64,000 bases of DNA from positions 44,096,759 to 44,160,758 of the forward strand of contig NC_087063.1 in the NCBI RefSeq assembly GCF_963678635.1, given 5' to 3'. Below are positions 1 through 8,164 of this stretch, piece by piece. The DNA is from Symsagittifera roscoffensis. Its lineage: Eukaryota; Xenacoelomorpha; Acoela; Convolutidae. Positions within the stretch are counted from its first letter, which is position 1; each line of letters begins with the position of its first letter. Below the pieces are notes generated by a model. That model worked only from the letters and a program-made list of their open reading frames with translations, was not told the DNA's origin and searched no databases. The position numbers and the translations under genes are program-made.

Positions 1-629
1 CCGGGTTTTACAGAATTTTTTAGAACAGTTCTTCTGTAGTTCAAGGATGGATGATGGACGTTGGTATTTGGCGAACATCATTTTTCTTTTGTTTCCTTTT
101 TGTTAAGGAAGTTCCAGGGATCTGGAATTGAGGACACAAGACGTTGTGTTCTTCTTGTGACAACGACTGAGTCTCTGCAACAGCATCAATTCTGGTTTCA
201 GAATGGTTGGCTATGTCAGGTTTTTCTGTTCTTCGGAGAGAACTTCTTTTGTGTTTGATCTAGCTCGGGAATGGCGTGGAGATTGTGCGTGGAGGGGATG
301 CCTGGTTACTCGGATCTGTACGTATACTTGAACATCGAGGTGGTCATTGGTCTAGTTCAATGAAGTCCTTTTCTGCGAAGTCAAGTCGTACTCTAAATCC
401 TTTGAGTTGTGATTGTGAGCGGCATATCGATTGTAGTTGGTCATTCTCTCTCGAGTGTAGTGAGGTCGTCTTGTCTTTTGATGTTCGTCCTTGGTGTTGT
501 ATTCTGATCTATATATTGCATCATGTGATTTTACATTTTATAAAACTTTTATTAGTTTAATATTTTTTAATAATGATTTTAGTTAGTTGTTTTCACAAAA
601 GCTTTTTGTTTTAGTTCGGTTATTTTGAA

Positions 630-653
630 GAGTTACTCACCCTTGAGTAGCTC
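630..653. repeat. Hairpin GAGTTACTC / GAGTAGCTC
   Basis: Two 9-nt arms pair with one wobble or mismatch around a 6-nt loop. An A/T-rich stretch containing AATAAA follows on the plus strand. It could be a structured LTR or UTR element, but no function can be assigned. Confidence 0.4.
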
Positions 654-1526
654 TTATTAAAAATAAAGGTGTGGTCACAAAGCGTGGATGTAGCGCGGTG
701 GGTTAGGCCGGCTATAGAGCATGCTCAGGACGTCCTTTCCTGGTGGGTTAGGCCAGATGTGGGAGTATGATTTCATGCGGTTTTTATGAGGAGTCCTGTT
801 ATGTGACAACATTTTATGTTGGGTTTGTTGTGGTTTTACTTATGTCTTGTTGGTTATGTACTTTTTCCAAAAAGCAAATTGTTTGTGGTATGGGTTTGTC
901 TTTCGACTTTTTTGTGTTTTATTATTTCTTTCTAAGACTTTGTAATAGTCTTCAAAAGAATAAATTATCCAGTTTTAAACTGGGTTAGTCCGGTTTGGGT
1001 ACCGTTGGTTTCCTTTTCTTAGTCATGCTGTTATTTTATGATTTGTGGTATTTAGTAAGCTGCGTTGGTTAGTTTTGTTTAGTATATGATTCCTTTCCAA
1101 CCGGGTTAAAGGAAAGTTTGAAACTTGTTATTATATGTTAGAGTTGTTGAGTGTGAAAACTTGAAACTGAAATTCATTATTTTAAACAATTCTTCGTGGG
1201 CGAGCTGTGTGAGTGTGGATAGAATTTCTGTGCGAATGAATGAAAATATCAAAAGGTTAGTACTGCAATTGCATTTTATTAATTTACTGCATAGAATTTG
1301 GAAATTTACTGCTAGTAATGGGGGAATTTTAAGATACAAATTTTCATCATATGTAGATTTACTGCTTTGGGGGAAAATTTTATAAATTAATTTACTGCAT
1401 TGGTATTATATTTATTTAATTGTTGGTGCAAAAGTTAAAAGGGTCTTAAACAGTTTTGAAGAAGTTTGCTATTTTTTATTTTTCTTTTGTGAATTTTTCA
1501 GATGATCGAAGATGAAGGCTAAAAAT

Positions 1527-1608
1527 CTAAAGAAAACATGAATAAAGAATGGTGAGTTTTTTAATATTTTAATTAGTTAGTAATATTCATTTAATTCATA
1601 CTTACCTG
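1527..1608 (-). promoter_or_regulatory. Candidate 79-nt intron just after the stop codon of the 597-aa ORF
   Basis: On the minus strand the stop TAA (1609-1611) is followed at once by CAG|GTAAGTATG, a near-perfect splice donor. About 79 nt further on lies TTTTCTTTAG, a good acceptor. The implied intron is almost the same length as the 78-nt intron 2 of the sulfotransferase gene in this window. It would be an intron in the 3' UTR of the element A transcript. The splice signals are visible, but actual splicing is inferred. Confidence 0.4.
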
Positions 1609-3402
1609 TTAGTCGTCGGGGAAAAAACCGTGGGGGAAGATGTCGTGAATTAGTTCTGAAGTTGTTAGTAGTTTAGCTAAGATGCGGATGATATTTTTAG
1701 TCTGAAGCAGTGGCCAAAGCAATTGAAGTGCTTTAATAGTGGTTAGTTCTTCAGTGCCAACTGCAAACTCATAAGGTGTGTTTTGGATTAGATTATATAA
1801 TTTGTGATTGAATTTAGTGTTGTGGATGAATTCTAAAATTTGGATTTCTATAGGTTGTACAAACTCGTGCGGGATAAGGAAGGGTCGGGATTCTTCGGCG
1901 TTGAAGGTCTTGGTGATGGGACAGAAGATGTACATTTGGGTTATGGGGTCATAATTACGAAGAATACCATGAAGGTTAGTATCTTTAATGCAATATGTGA
2001 AATTTAGGAAAAATGGTGAAGTGTATTTGGAATTAATGAATTGAAAACGATGGTGTGGTTGTCTAGAGGGTGTGTGGAGGTCAAAGTGATTTTGGATGAA
2101 ACGATAGTAACTGTATGTATGTGTTTGTTTAGTTCGCAACATAATATCGTGTGAGCAGTGTAAATCTCTTTCGTGTGGTGCAAGGAAATGAAAGGTTAGT
2201 GAAAAGATTTGGAAGCGTTCTTTAAAACTTTCGTACGCTTGTGTGCTTGTTAGTGCTTCTGAAATAATGTGATCAAACTTTCGGTCGAAGATGTTTAGTG
2301 TAAATACATATAGTGTCTTGATGAAAAATTTCTCGGTGATTTGTGGGTTAGCGAAGCGATCGTCGTCTAAGAATTGATCTTGGTTAGCTCTGATGATGTT
2401 GTGATCGTAGTATTCTAGTGTATATTCATTAGCTCTAGGTGCAGTGTGTATTTTTAGTGATTTTTTATATCCTACGTAAGTAAATTGTCTAGCGGTGAGT
2501 GGTGTAGTTAGTCGATATAGCATGTCTTTGTTTCGGTCTATATCGATGGATGTGTTGGTTAAAGGTAAGCAAAGAGGGTTAGTGAAATGATAGTATGAGG
2601 TCCAAGAGAGAGTGGGCATTAAAACGTATTCGTCTACAAAGTTGCGTGTTTCGTTAGCGTCATGAGGGGTGTTTAAGGTGTATTGTGGAAATGAGGGTAA
2701 AGTGATAGCTAAAAATTCTCTAGTGTTAGTATGCTGGGGGTGGTTGATGTATTCACGGGCTGTTCCTGGTTTTGCTGGGAAAGGATGGTTGGGGAACTTT
2801 CTTTTAAAAGTGCGGTAAGCTCTATTAGTGTTGAGTGAGGATTCAGTTGATGTGGATGATGGTGCTAATGATTCAGTATAATTTGAAGAGGGTGTAGGGG
2901 GATTGGATGAATTTGTAGTGGAGGAGATTTGGTTTATGGTCGGGGTGTTAAGGTGGTAGGGTTGTTGTTGGAGGGTAATAAAATTGTCTAGCTCTGGGGA
3001 GATTCGGGGGGTGTCTGGAGATGATTGGTCAGAATGGTATGAGGAGTAGGTTGGGGTAACTTGGGAAGCATAAGAGGGTGTAGGAGTGATGGGGTCAGGG
3101 TTATTTGACAATATGGGTTGAAAAGGAGGTTGAGAAAACTGAGAAGGGTTATGAAAATTATTGGATGGAGATGGTTCTGAGTCGGCAAATTCGTCGGGGG
3201 TTTCAATATTCGGGTTATTTAGCTGTGAAATGGAGTATAAAACTGAAATTTGTGAGTTAGTGTCGGAATTCATGCCTGATGTTACATTGCTAGATGGAAA
3301 ATCGGGTGGCGGAAAAGCAAAAAGTGGTATTATTGGGATTGAAGAGGTAAGGTTGGTTGGATGGGAATTTGATCGATGGAGTGATCCAAGTTGGCGGCTC
3401 AT
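1609..3402 (-). CDS. Unrecognised 597-aa 3'-terminal ORF of retroelement A
   Basis: This is an uninterrupted 597-codon ORF and the last one of element A. I do not recognise the family. Residues 1 to about 190 are low complexity, rich in Ser, Pro, Asn and Thr. From about residue 200 the protein becomes globular-looking, with many aromatic and His residues and few Cys. No signal peptide or membrane segment is evident, so an intracellular protein is likely. The start is well set: its ATG shares bases with the TGA of the env-like ORF (ATGA, 3399-3402), which suggests translation coupled by termination and reinitiation. A strong splice donor follows the stop. Retroelement membership rests on strand, spacing, overlap and the same A/T-rich codon use. 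It could be an accessory protein or a host-derived capture. Confidence 0.7.
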   Translation of the reverse strand: MSRQLGSLHRSNSHPTNLTSSIPIIPLFAFPPPDFPSSNVTSGMNSDTNSQISVLYSISQLNNPNIETPDEFADSEPSPSNNFHNPSQFSQPPFQPILSNNPDPITPTPSYASQVTPTYSSYHSDQSSPDTPRISPELDNFITLQQQPYHLNTPTINQISSTTNSSNPPTPSSNYTESLAPSSTSTESSLNTNRAYRTFKRKFPNHPFPAKPGTAREYINHPQHTNTREFLAITLPSFPQYTLNTPHDANETRNFVDEYVLMPTLSWTSYYHFTNPLCLPLTNTSIDIDRNKDMLYRLTTPLTARQFTYVGYKKSLKIHTAPRANEYTLEYYDHNIIRANQDQFLDDDRFANPQITEKFFIKTLYVFTLNIFDRKFDHIISEALTSTQAYESFKERFQIFSLTFHFLAPHERDLHCSHDIMLRTKQTHTYSYYRFIQNHFDLHTPSRQPHHRFQFINSKYTSPFFLNFTYCIKDTNLHGILRNYDPITQMYIFCPITKTFNAEESRPFLIPHEFVQPIEIQILEFIHNTKFNHKLYNLIQNTPYEFAVGTEELTTIKALQLLWPLLQTKNIIRILAKLLTTSELIHDIFPHGFFPDD

Positions 3403-6017
3403 CGTGGGCTAAAAAAATTATTATTTTGAGATTGAAAAGCGGTGGTATGTGGTTGTTCAATAATTTGTTCGTAAGTATTATCATCTTGTGATTGATGTGT
3501 CATTATATGTTGGACGGGACTTTGTGATGTGGTGAGTCTAAAGTTTGGATTATGTGTGATTGCTAAATTTCTAAAATTTCGTGGGACTAGGGATAGTGGA
3601 TGGTTATTTGGTAGGGGTGGTAATTTTGGTGCCGTTGGCTGTGGGTCGACATTGTTATGTTCTTCGTCGTATGTATTTTGTCGTGTTGTTATTTTTGTGT
3701 TATATTCTTTTATTTGTGCGTCTAAAAGAATTTTGTTTATAGATGTGGAAAAAATTCCAAAAAATCCTGCAAAAAGTATGCGTGCTACGCTTGCTTGTCT
3801 GTTTACTTGTGTGTGTATAGCACATGTATTGTAGATTCCTTTTAAGAGTGAGAAAAGAAATCCAATAAAGTTAAACATTGCGTATAAAATAGTCAATTTT
3901 TCTAAGATGTAGTAGGGCCATCCTAGAAAATCTAGGATCTCATTTTTGAGTGTAACAAAGCTAAAAATGTTAATTGGTGATATATCTTGGGGACGGTATT
4001 TTTCGCCGTTTAGATATATATAATCTTTAATGTCTTTAAAATATCCGCTATAGTCTTGCGTGTAGATATCGGCAAATCCTGCAGTTTCTGCAAGTTTGCG
4101 TAAATTTTGGTCTATTGATTGTCTTTGTATAGTGTCCATTTGTGTTAATAATTCTTGGAATTGTTGTGTTCTAATGTGATGTTGAATATCTGATTTTGAA
4201 TAGATTCCTATTGATTGTAAGTCTATATTTGGGTTTCGAGCAATAGCGCGAATGCTTTCTGGTGAAAATTTTTTGAGTGATTGCATTAATGTGGGATATG
4301 GAGTGAGAAGATAATATTTGTTTTCATCAGGGTTTAGTTGTACTACATTGTGGCTATTTTCTGATCCACATGGGACTGCGGTATCCCAGAAATAGGTTCT
4401 TCGTGAAAGTGTATCCACGAAATGTACTTTATTCTTATAAAAGATAGGGATTCTTTTATAACATCGTTTATCTTCAAAAACGTATAGTGGTGATACTTTT
4501 TTAGTACAAGTATAAAACCATAAAATGTTTCCTTCGTAGTCTAAAAAATTTGATCTATTTCCTGATAATAAGTATCCTGCGTAGGGTATTTTTAATACTG
4601 CTAGTGCAAGTGATTGTAGTATTTGTGTTCGTTCTAATTCGCATAGTTGATGTAGTGTTTCTAATTCGGAGAGTGACATTTCTTGAAAAATGCGGCTAAT
4701 TGTATAGTCTAGTTTCATATCCAAATGAATATCATAGTGGATATTACCAAAATATGTAGTATTCATTAGTGATAATTCTTGTAAGCGTGTGCTTCTGGTG
4801 TCATAAGGTTTTAGATGTCCACCAGGTTGTCCGTTGCTTTTTTGAAAATTAACTGGTATATAGGATGTTCCTTCGTTTAGAGGATGACCTGTGGCGTATG
4901 GGTCGATTTTTACTTTACCAGTGGTCATGTCGAATCCTTTTTCATATTCAACTAATATTTCAGAGTATTGTGTTCTGTGAAGTGGATTCCTGTATTTACA
5001 TGCAAGTTCTGTTTCTTGATATATTTGAAAACGTGTCAATTTATTTTCTATATTGTCTATGTTTCTAAAATCGGAACTTAGTTTGCGTGATGGATGGACT
5101 TGTTCATATGGAATTGATTGTATGAAATATTTTTCGTGAAATTTTATCATACGAGCGTGTATTTTTGCTACTTGAAATGTTGTACATGTGTCTTCGGGGA
5201 ACCAAACAATTGTTGCTTGTGTTCTTGTTGTAGGGTCGCAATATCCTTGATCGTTTTTACAAGGTAGTCGGATTCCTTGATAGATCATTGTATTATCAGA
5301 TAAATCTCGTGTGAGTTGTATTTTTTCGAGTTGTATTTTCCAATCGAAAAACATTATTTCTTGGTATCCTTTATTTTTCGTGTCTGCTTTGCAGTTTGAT
5401 GGGTTATTTATACCAATGTGTGGTATCCAATGTTTATCGTGTAGGTCATAGGTTAATCGTCCGTGTGCGCCGTTATACGGGTATTTTTCGTCTAGTTTTA
5501 TATGTCCTTGGTGTCTTTCAAGTTGTGATTGATGTACAGAGTCTGAAAAAACTTGAAAATTAACTAATTTTCTTTGGGAGTTTTTATTTTGTGTGATGTT
5601 TAGTCTAAGTAATTCATTTTTACAATCGTCAGGATTGAGATGTAAAAGACGTTCTATATTACTTTGGTAGAATGATTCATGGTCAAGTCGGTTTTTGTTT
5701 CCGTTCGAGACTTGTGAACAATGTACTTTCTTTTCGGAAAATGTTGCTGTGAATTTATAACCTGTAACTGTTGTAGCTCGGGCTTTTGAATAGAGTGTTG
5801 CTATTATATCTGTGGTTTCTATAGCTTGTGGTTCTGTTTCACATTGTGATACCTGATTGATTGCATATTTATGTAGTGTTTTTTGTTCATTTTCTTCGCA
5901 ATCGTAATGTGTTACTAATAAATCTTGTGGTCCTGTACGAGGGGAAGGGTTTATGTTTTGATTTGAGGTTATTAGAAAAAGGGTTTGGAGAAAAATTAAT
6001 AATTTTAGAATATACAT
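3399..6017 (-). CDS. env: Env-like membrane glycoprotein of retroelement A (872 aa)
   Basis: This is an uninterrupted 872-codon ORF downstream of gag-pol, the usual place of env in env-bearing Ty3/gypsy elements. Residues 1-18 form a clear signal peptide (a hydrophobic run after MYILK). A long Cys-containing ectodomain with several N-x-S/T sites follows. Hydrophobic segments lie at about 707-728 and 741-765, and a Pro- and Gln-rich tail of about 100 residues would lie inside. No classical R-x-K/R-R cleavage site is obvious. The start overlaps the end of the preceding ATG-less frame by 13 nt. The stop overlaps the next start as ATGA. The likely role is a surface glycoprotein for cell-to-cell spread. 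The fusion-protein class cannot be assigned by eye. Confidence 0.75.
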   Translation of the reverse strand: MYILKLLIFLQTLFLITSNQNINPSPRTGPQDLLVTHYDCEENEQKTLHKYAINQVSQCETEPQAIETTDIIATLYSKARATTVTGYKFTATFSEKKVHCSQVSNGNKNRLDHESFYQSNIERLLHLNPDDCKNELLRLNITQNKNSQRKLVNFQVFSDSVHQSQLERHQGHIKLDEKYPYNGAHGRLTYDLHDKHWIPHIGINNPSNCKADTKNKGYQEIMFFDWKIQLEKIQLTRDLSDNTMIYQGIRLPCKNDQGYCDPTTRTQATIVWFPEDTCTTFQVAKIHARMIKFHEKYFIQSIPYEQVHPSRKLSSDFRNIDNIENKLTRFQIYQETELACKYRNPLHRTQYSEILVEYEKGFDMTTGKVKIDPYATGHPLNEGTSYIPVNFQKSNGQPGGHLKPYDTRSTRLQELSLMNTTYFGNIHYDIHLDMKLDYTISRIFQEMSLSELETLHQLCELERTQILQSLALAVLKIPYAGYLLSGNRSNFLDYEGNILWFYTCTKKVSPLYVFEDKRCYKRIPIFYKNKVHFVDTLSRRTYFWDTAVPCGSENSHNVVQLNPDENKYYLLTPYPTLMQSLKKFSPESIRAIARNPNIDLQSIGIYSKSDIQHHIRTQQFQELLTQMDTIQRQSIDQNLRKLAETAGFADIYTQDYSGYFKDIKDYIYLNGEKYRPQDISPINIFSFVTLKNEILDFLGWPYYILEKLTILYAMFNFIGFLFSLLKGIYNTCAIHTQVNRQASVARILFAGFFGIFSTSINKILLDAQIKEYNTKITTRQNTYDEEHNNVDPQPTAPKLPPLPNNHPLSLVPRNFRNLAITHNPNFRLTTSQSPVQHIMTHQSQDDNTYEQIIEQPHTTAFQSQNNNFFSPR

Positions 6018-7141
6018 GTGTATGATAATCCTGAGTATGGATTATAAAATGTAATGTAACCAATTGTGTTTTTGGTGTATCTGTCGTATTTGTATATTAC
6101 TTCAGTAGTTATAAACGGTGGTGGTAGTGATTGAGCTGTTATGTTAGGTGGATTTAATGGGTAGGGATGTTGGGTAATATTATTTAACTTAACTGTGATT
6201 TCAAACTTTAATTGTAAACTGTTTTGTTGGAGTATTTGAATATTGTGATCACGGATATCGTTGTGAATATCTTGACGATATTGTAATCTATTAAGTGCCC
6301 AGTTATGAAGGCGGTTACTTTCTTGATGTTGTCCAAATAATGGTGGAGGTGCTGTGAATGTATTCCAATCTAATCTTAAAGGAATATTTATAGATGATTG
6401 TTCTCGATATCTGGCGTCGAGATTATTTGGAAAATTTAAGTTAAAGGGTAGTGGTGAAAATTGACTTATTGATGGTGTTGATGGTAGTGATAATGTTTCT
6501 GGTAGTGATGAGGATGTTGTTGTATCCGTAGAAATATCTATGGGGTCATTGACTAAATTTGGTTCACCTTGTGTGAATGAATTTGTAGTCCAATATGGTA
6601 GTCGTGATGTTAGGTTTGGGGGGTTAAAGGGATTTTCACGTATCTGTTCAGATGTTGGTGTTGAACCTAAGTAGTCTGAAGGTAGACTGGAAGTGCTTCG
6701 TTGTGAAAAAAGTGTAGGAGTTTCTGGTGTGATACCAGTGGTGTTTTCTGGAGTGGTTTGTGTTGGGGATTGAGGTATATCAAAATGAACTCGGGGAGTT
6801 TGAAAATTTCTATTTCGTCGAGGATGTATAATTTGTCTATTTATTTCTGCTGTGTTTTGGTTTTGACTAAGGTTTCGTATTCTACTTAGTTCTTGTGGTA
6901 GTGTTGGGTAAAGATTATATGTTGGTTCACTTAGGGATGCTTGTCGTTGAACTGGTTCTAGTGGTTCAGATAAACGAGCGTGCCGTTCTTCAAAAGTGTA
7001 TGGATTGTCTTGAAAAGAAATTCGTGTAGATGTTTGAGGGTTTTGAGTAGTTGAAGGTGGTGTTGGATTATCTTGGGATGATGTCGGTGAAGACTGATTC
7101 TGTGACTGTTGGGTAGCAATTTTTGATGGATTTTTAAATTG
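6005..7141 (-). CDS. 378-codon open frame lacking any ATG, Pro/Ser/Thr/Gln-rich
   Basis: Between the small membrane ORFs and env the minus strand has one frame with no stop from 7141 down to TAA at 6005-6007. It contains no in-frame ATG. The composition is strongly biased (Pro, Thr, Ser, Gln, Asn) for about the first 240 codons. A more ordinary C-terminal part follows, ending with alternating aromatic and aliphatic residues (YITFYNPYSGLSYT). Such length without stops in A/T-rich DNA suggests real coding. Expression would need splicing to an upstream exon (possible acceptor near 7107, CCCAACAG), frameshifting or a non-ATG start. It could be an exon of a spliced accessory protein or an N-terminal extension of a fusion with a neighbour. 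Confidence 0.55.
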   Translation of the reverse strand, partial: QFKNPSKIATQQSQNQSSPTSSQDNPTPPSTTQNPQTSTRISFQDNPYTFEERHARLSEPLEPVQRQASLSEPTYNLYPTLPQELSRIRNLSQNQNTAEINRQIIHPRRNRNFQTPRVHFDIPQSPTQTTPENTTGITPETPTLFSQRSTSSLPSDYLGSTPTSEQIRENPFNPPNLTSRLPYWTTNSFTQGEPNLVNDPIDISTDTTTSSSLPETLSLPSTPSISQFSPLPFNLNFPNNLDARYREQSSINIPLRLDWNTFTAPPPLFGQHQESNRLHNWALNRLQYRQDIHNDIRDHNIQILQQNSLQLKFEITVKLNNITQHPYPLNPPNITAQSLPPPFITTEVIYKYDRYTKNTIGYITFYNPYSGLSYTCIF

Positions 7142-7146
7142 TTACT

Positions 7147-7335
7147 TTAGTGGGAAGGTTTATGTTTATTATAATATTCTTCTAAAAAAAGAATTAGAAA
7201 AATTGTTGCTAGGGCAAATGTGATGATTGCTTTCTTTATACATTTACATATTGTCAAAATGAGGGATAATAGAAATGTTATGAAAATTACAAACAATAAA
7301 AAAATATCAGTTCTACTGAAAATTGTTCGTATCAT
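7147..7335 (-). CDS. Small membrane protein ORF of retroelement A (62 aa)
   Basis: This 62-codon ORF is almost entirely hydrophobic, with two predicted membrane spans (about residues 10-30 and 35-51) separated by a short loop containing Cys, Lys and Lys. It ends in a charged tail. Its ATG overlaps the TGA of the preceding 76-aa ORF (ATGA, 7332-7335), the same arrangement seen between env and the 597-aa ORF. It might be a viroporin-like accessory protein, but this rests only on size, hydrophobicity and position. A/T-rich DNA can give such ORFs by chance. Confidence 0.4.
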   Translation of the reverse strand: MIRTIFSRTDIFLLFVIFITFLLSLILTICKCIKKAIITFALATIFLILFLEEYYNKHKPSH

Positions 7336-7562
7336 TTAGACAAGTTGTTAAAATCGTACCTGTGGATATATTCAAGGGTTTTGGAAAGTTGGAGGAATAG
7401 TTCAATTATTGTGTAGAAAATTAAAAAAATGTTACAAAAAATTATTATGATTATTAGAAAAGATTCAATGATATCAAAAAGAAATATTATAAAGGCTTGA
7501 AGTATTGAAAAAAAATGTTCAAAATTGATAAATATTTGAGCGACTGTTTGAGAGAAAAGCAT
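7332..7562 (-). CDS. Small hydrophobic ORF of retroelement A (76 aa)
   Basis: This 76-codon ORF has a long hydrophobic stretch of Ile, Phe and Leu (about residues 8-60) and a polar C-terminus. It is the first ORF after the 602-nt gap that follows gag-pol. It is linked to the next small membrane ORF by an ATGA overlap. The function is unknown. The overlap and the similar character of the two ORFs argue mildly for a real gene pair rather than chance frames. Confidence 0.35.
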   Translation of the reverse strand: MLFSQTVAQIFINFEHFFSILQAFIIFLFDIIESFLIIIIIFCNIFLIFYTIIELFLQLSKTLEYIHRYDFNNLSK

Positions 7563-8164
7563 TTAAGAAATGATCTCTTGGTCGAATATTTTTTTGCTGT
7601 TTGAGGCGATTTTCTAGTGTGGTCGAATTATTTATTAGTTTTTTGACAAGTGGGTTGAGTTTCGTAAAAAATTGTTGGGGGCAATTTTCATGGTGACTGG
7701 GAGGTCGTCTTTTTCTTTATTTTTGTTTGTCAAATGATCCGGGGTATGGTGAGATTTTTATACTTTAGGCTAATTAAAATCTTCATTTTGTGACTTTAGG
7801 CTAAGTTATCAAATTTGTTTTGGGGGTATTCGTGGTCTGAGTTGGGGAAATATTGTTGATCTTTGGGTTATTAGATAAGGGAGGGGTACGGTATTATGGT
7901 GATATTTATTTTAGCTGTCAAGTTGGAGTGGTTTGCTTATTTTTGACCTGGAGGTTGTAAAGTTATAGTTAGAGATGTGCCTGGAGTTCTAGATTATTCG
8001 TCTAATTGATCTTAGTTTGAGTTAGAGAAAGTGGCGGATTGGATGAATCCTATTGGTCTATTTTGAACTAGAATTATTGCGTACTTTGTGAGCATGTTAT
8101 TTTGAAAAATGGAAATGAAAAATGTTACGGAGGTTTCAAGATTGTGAAGTATAAAATGTTAAAA
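7563..8164 (-). other. 602-nt gap between gag-pol and the 3' ORFs of element A
   Basis: No ORF of note lies on either strand. The plus strand contains the direct repeat ACTTTAGGCTAA twice (about 7762 and 7792). It is the natural place for splice acceptors or an internal promoter serving the downstream small ORFs and env, but no signal can be assigned with confidence. Confidence 0.4.

Larger units (their letters stand above)
1..1608 (-). other. 3' noncoding end of retroelement A (no gene seen)
   Basis: This is the stretch downstream, on the minus strand, of the last ORF of element A. Plus-strand reading frames up to 94 codons occur here, but none has recognisable domains. It should contain the 3' UTR and 3' LTR of element A. 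I compared it by eye with 18,612-20,060 and found no convincing LTR pair, so the element end may lie outside the window. It contains a GAGTTACTC/GAGTAGCTC hairpin (630-653), a short CCAGTTT/AAACTGG palindrome near 971-985 and two copies of GTGGGTTAGGCC about 55 nt apart (near 700 and 752). Confidence 0.4.

Noticed and set aside
1..1000. Search for an LTR shared with 18,612-20,060
   Set aside because: No common block longer than short chance words was seen by eye; a computed self-alignment would decide.
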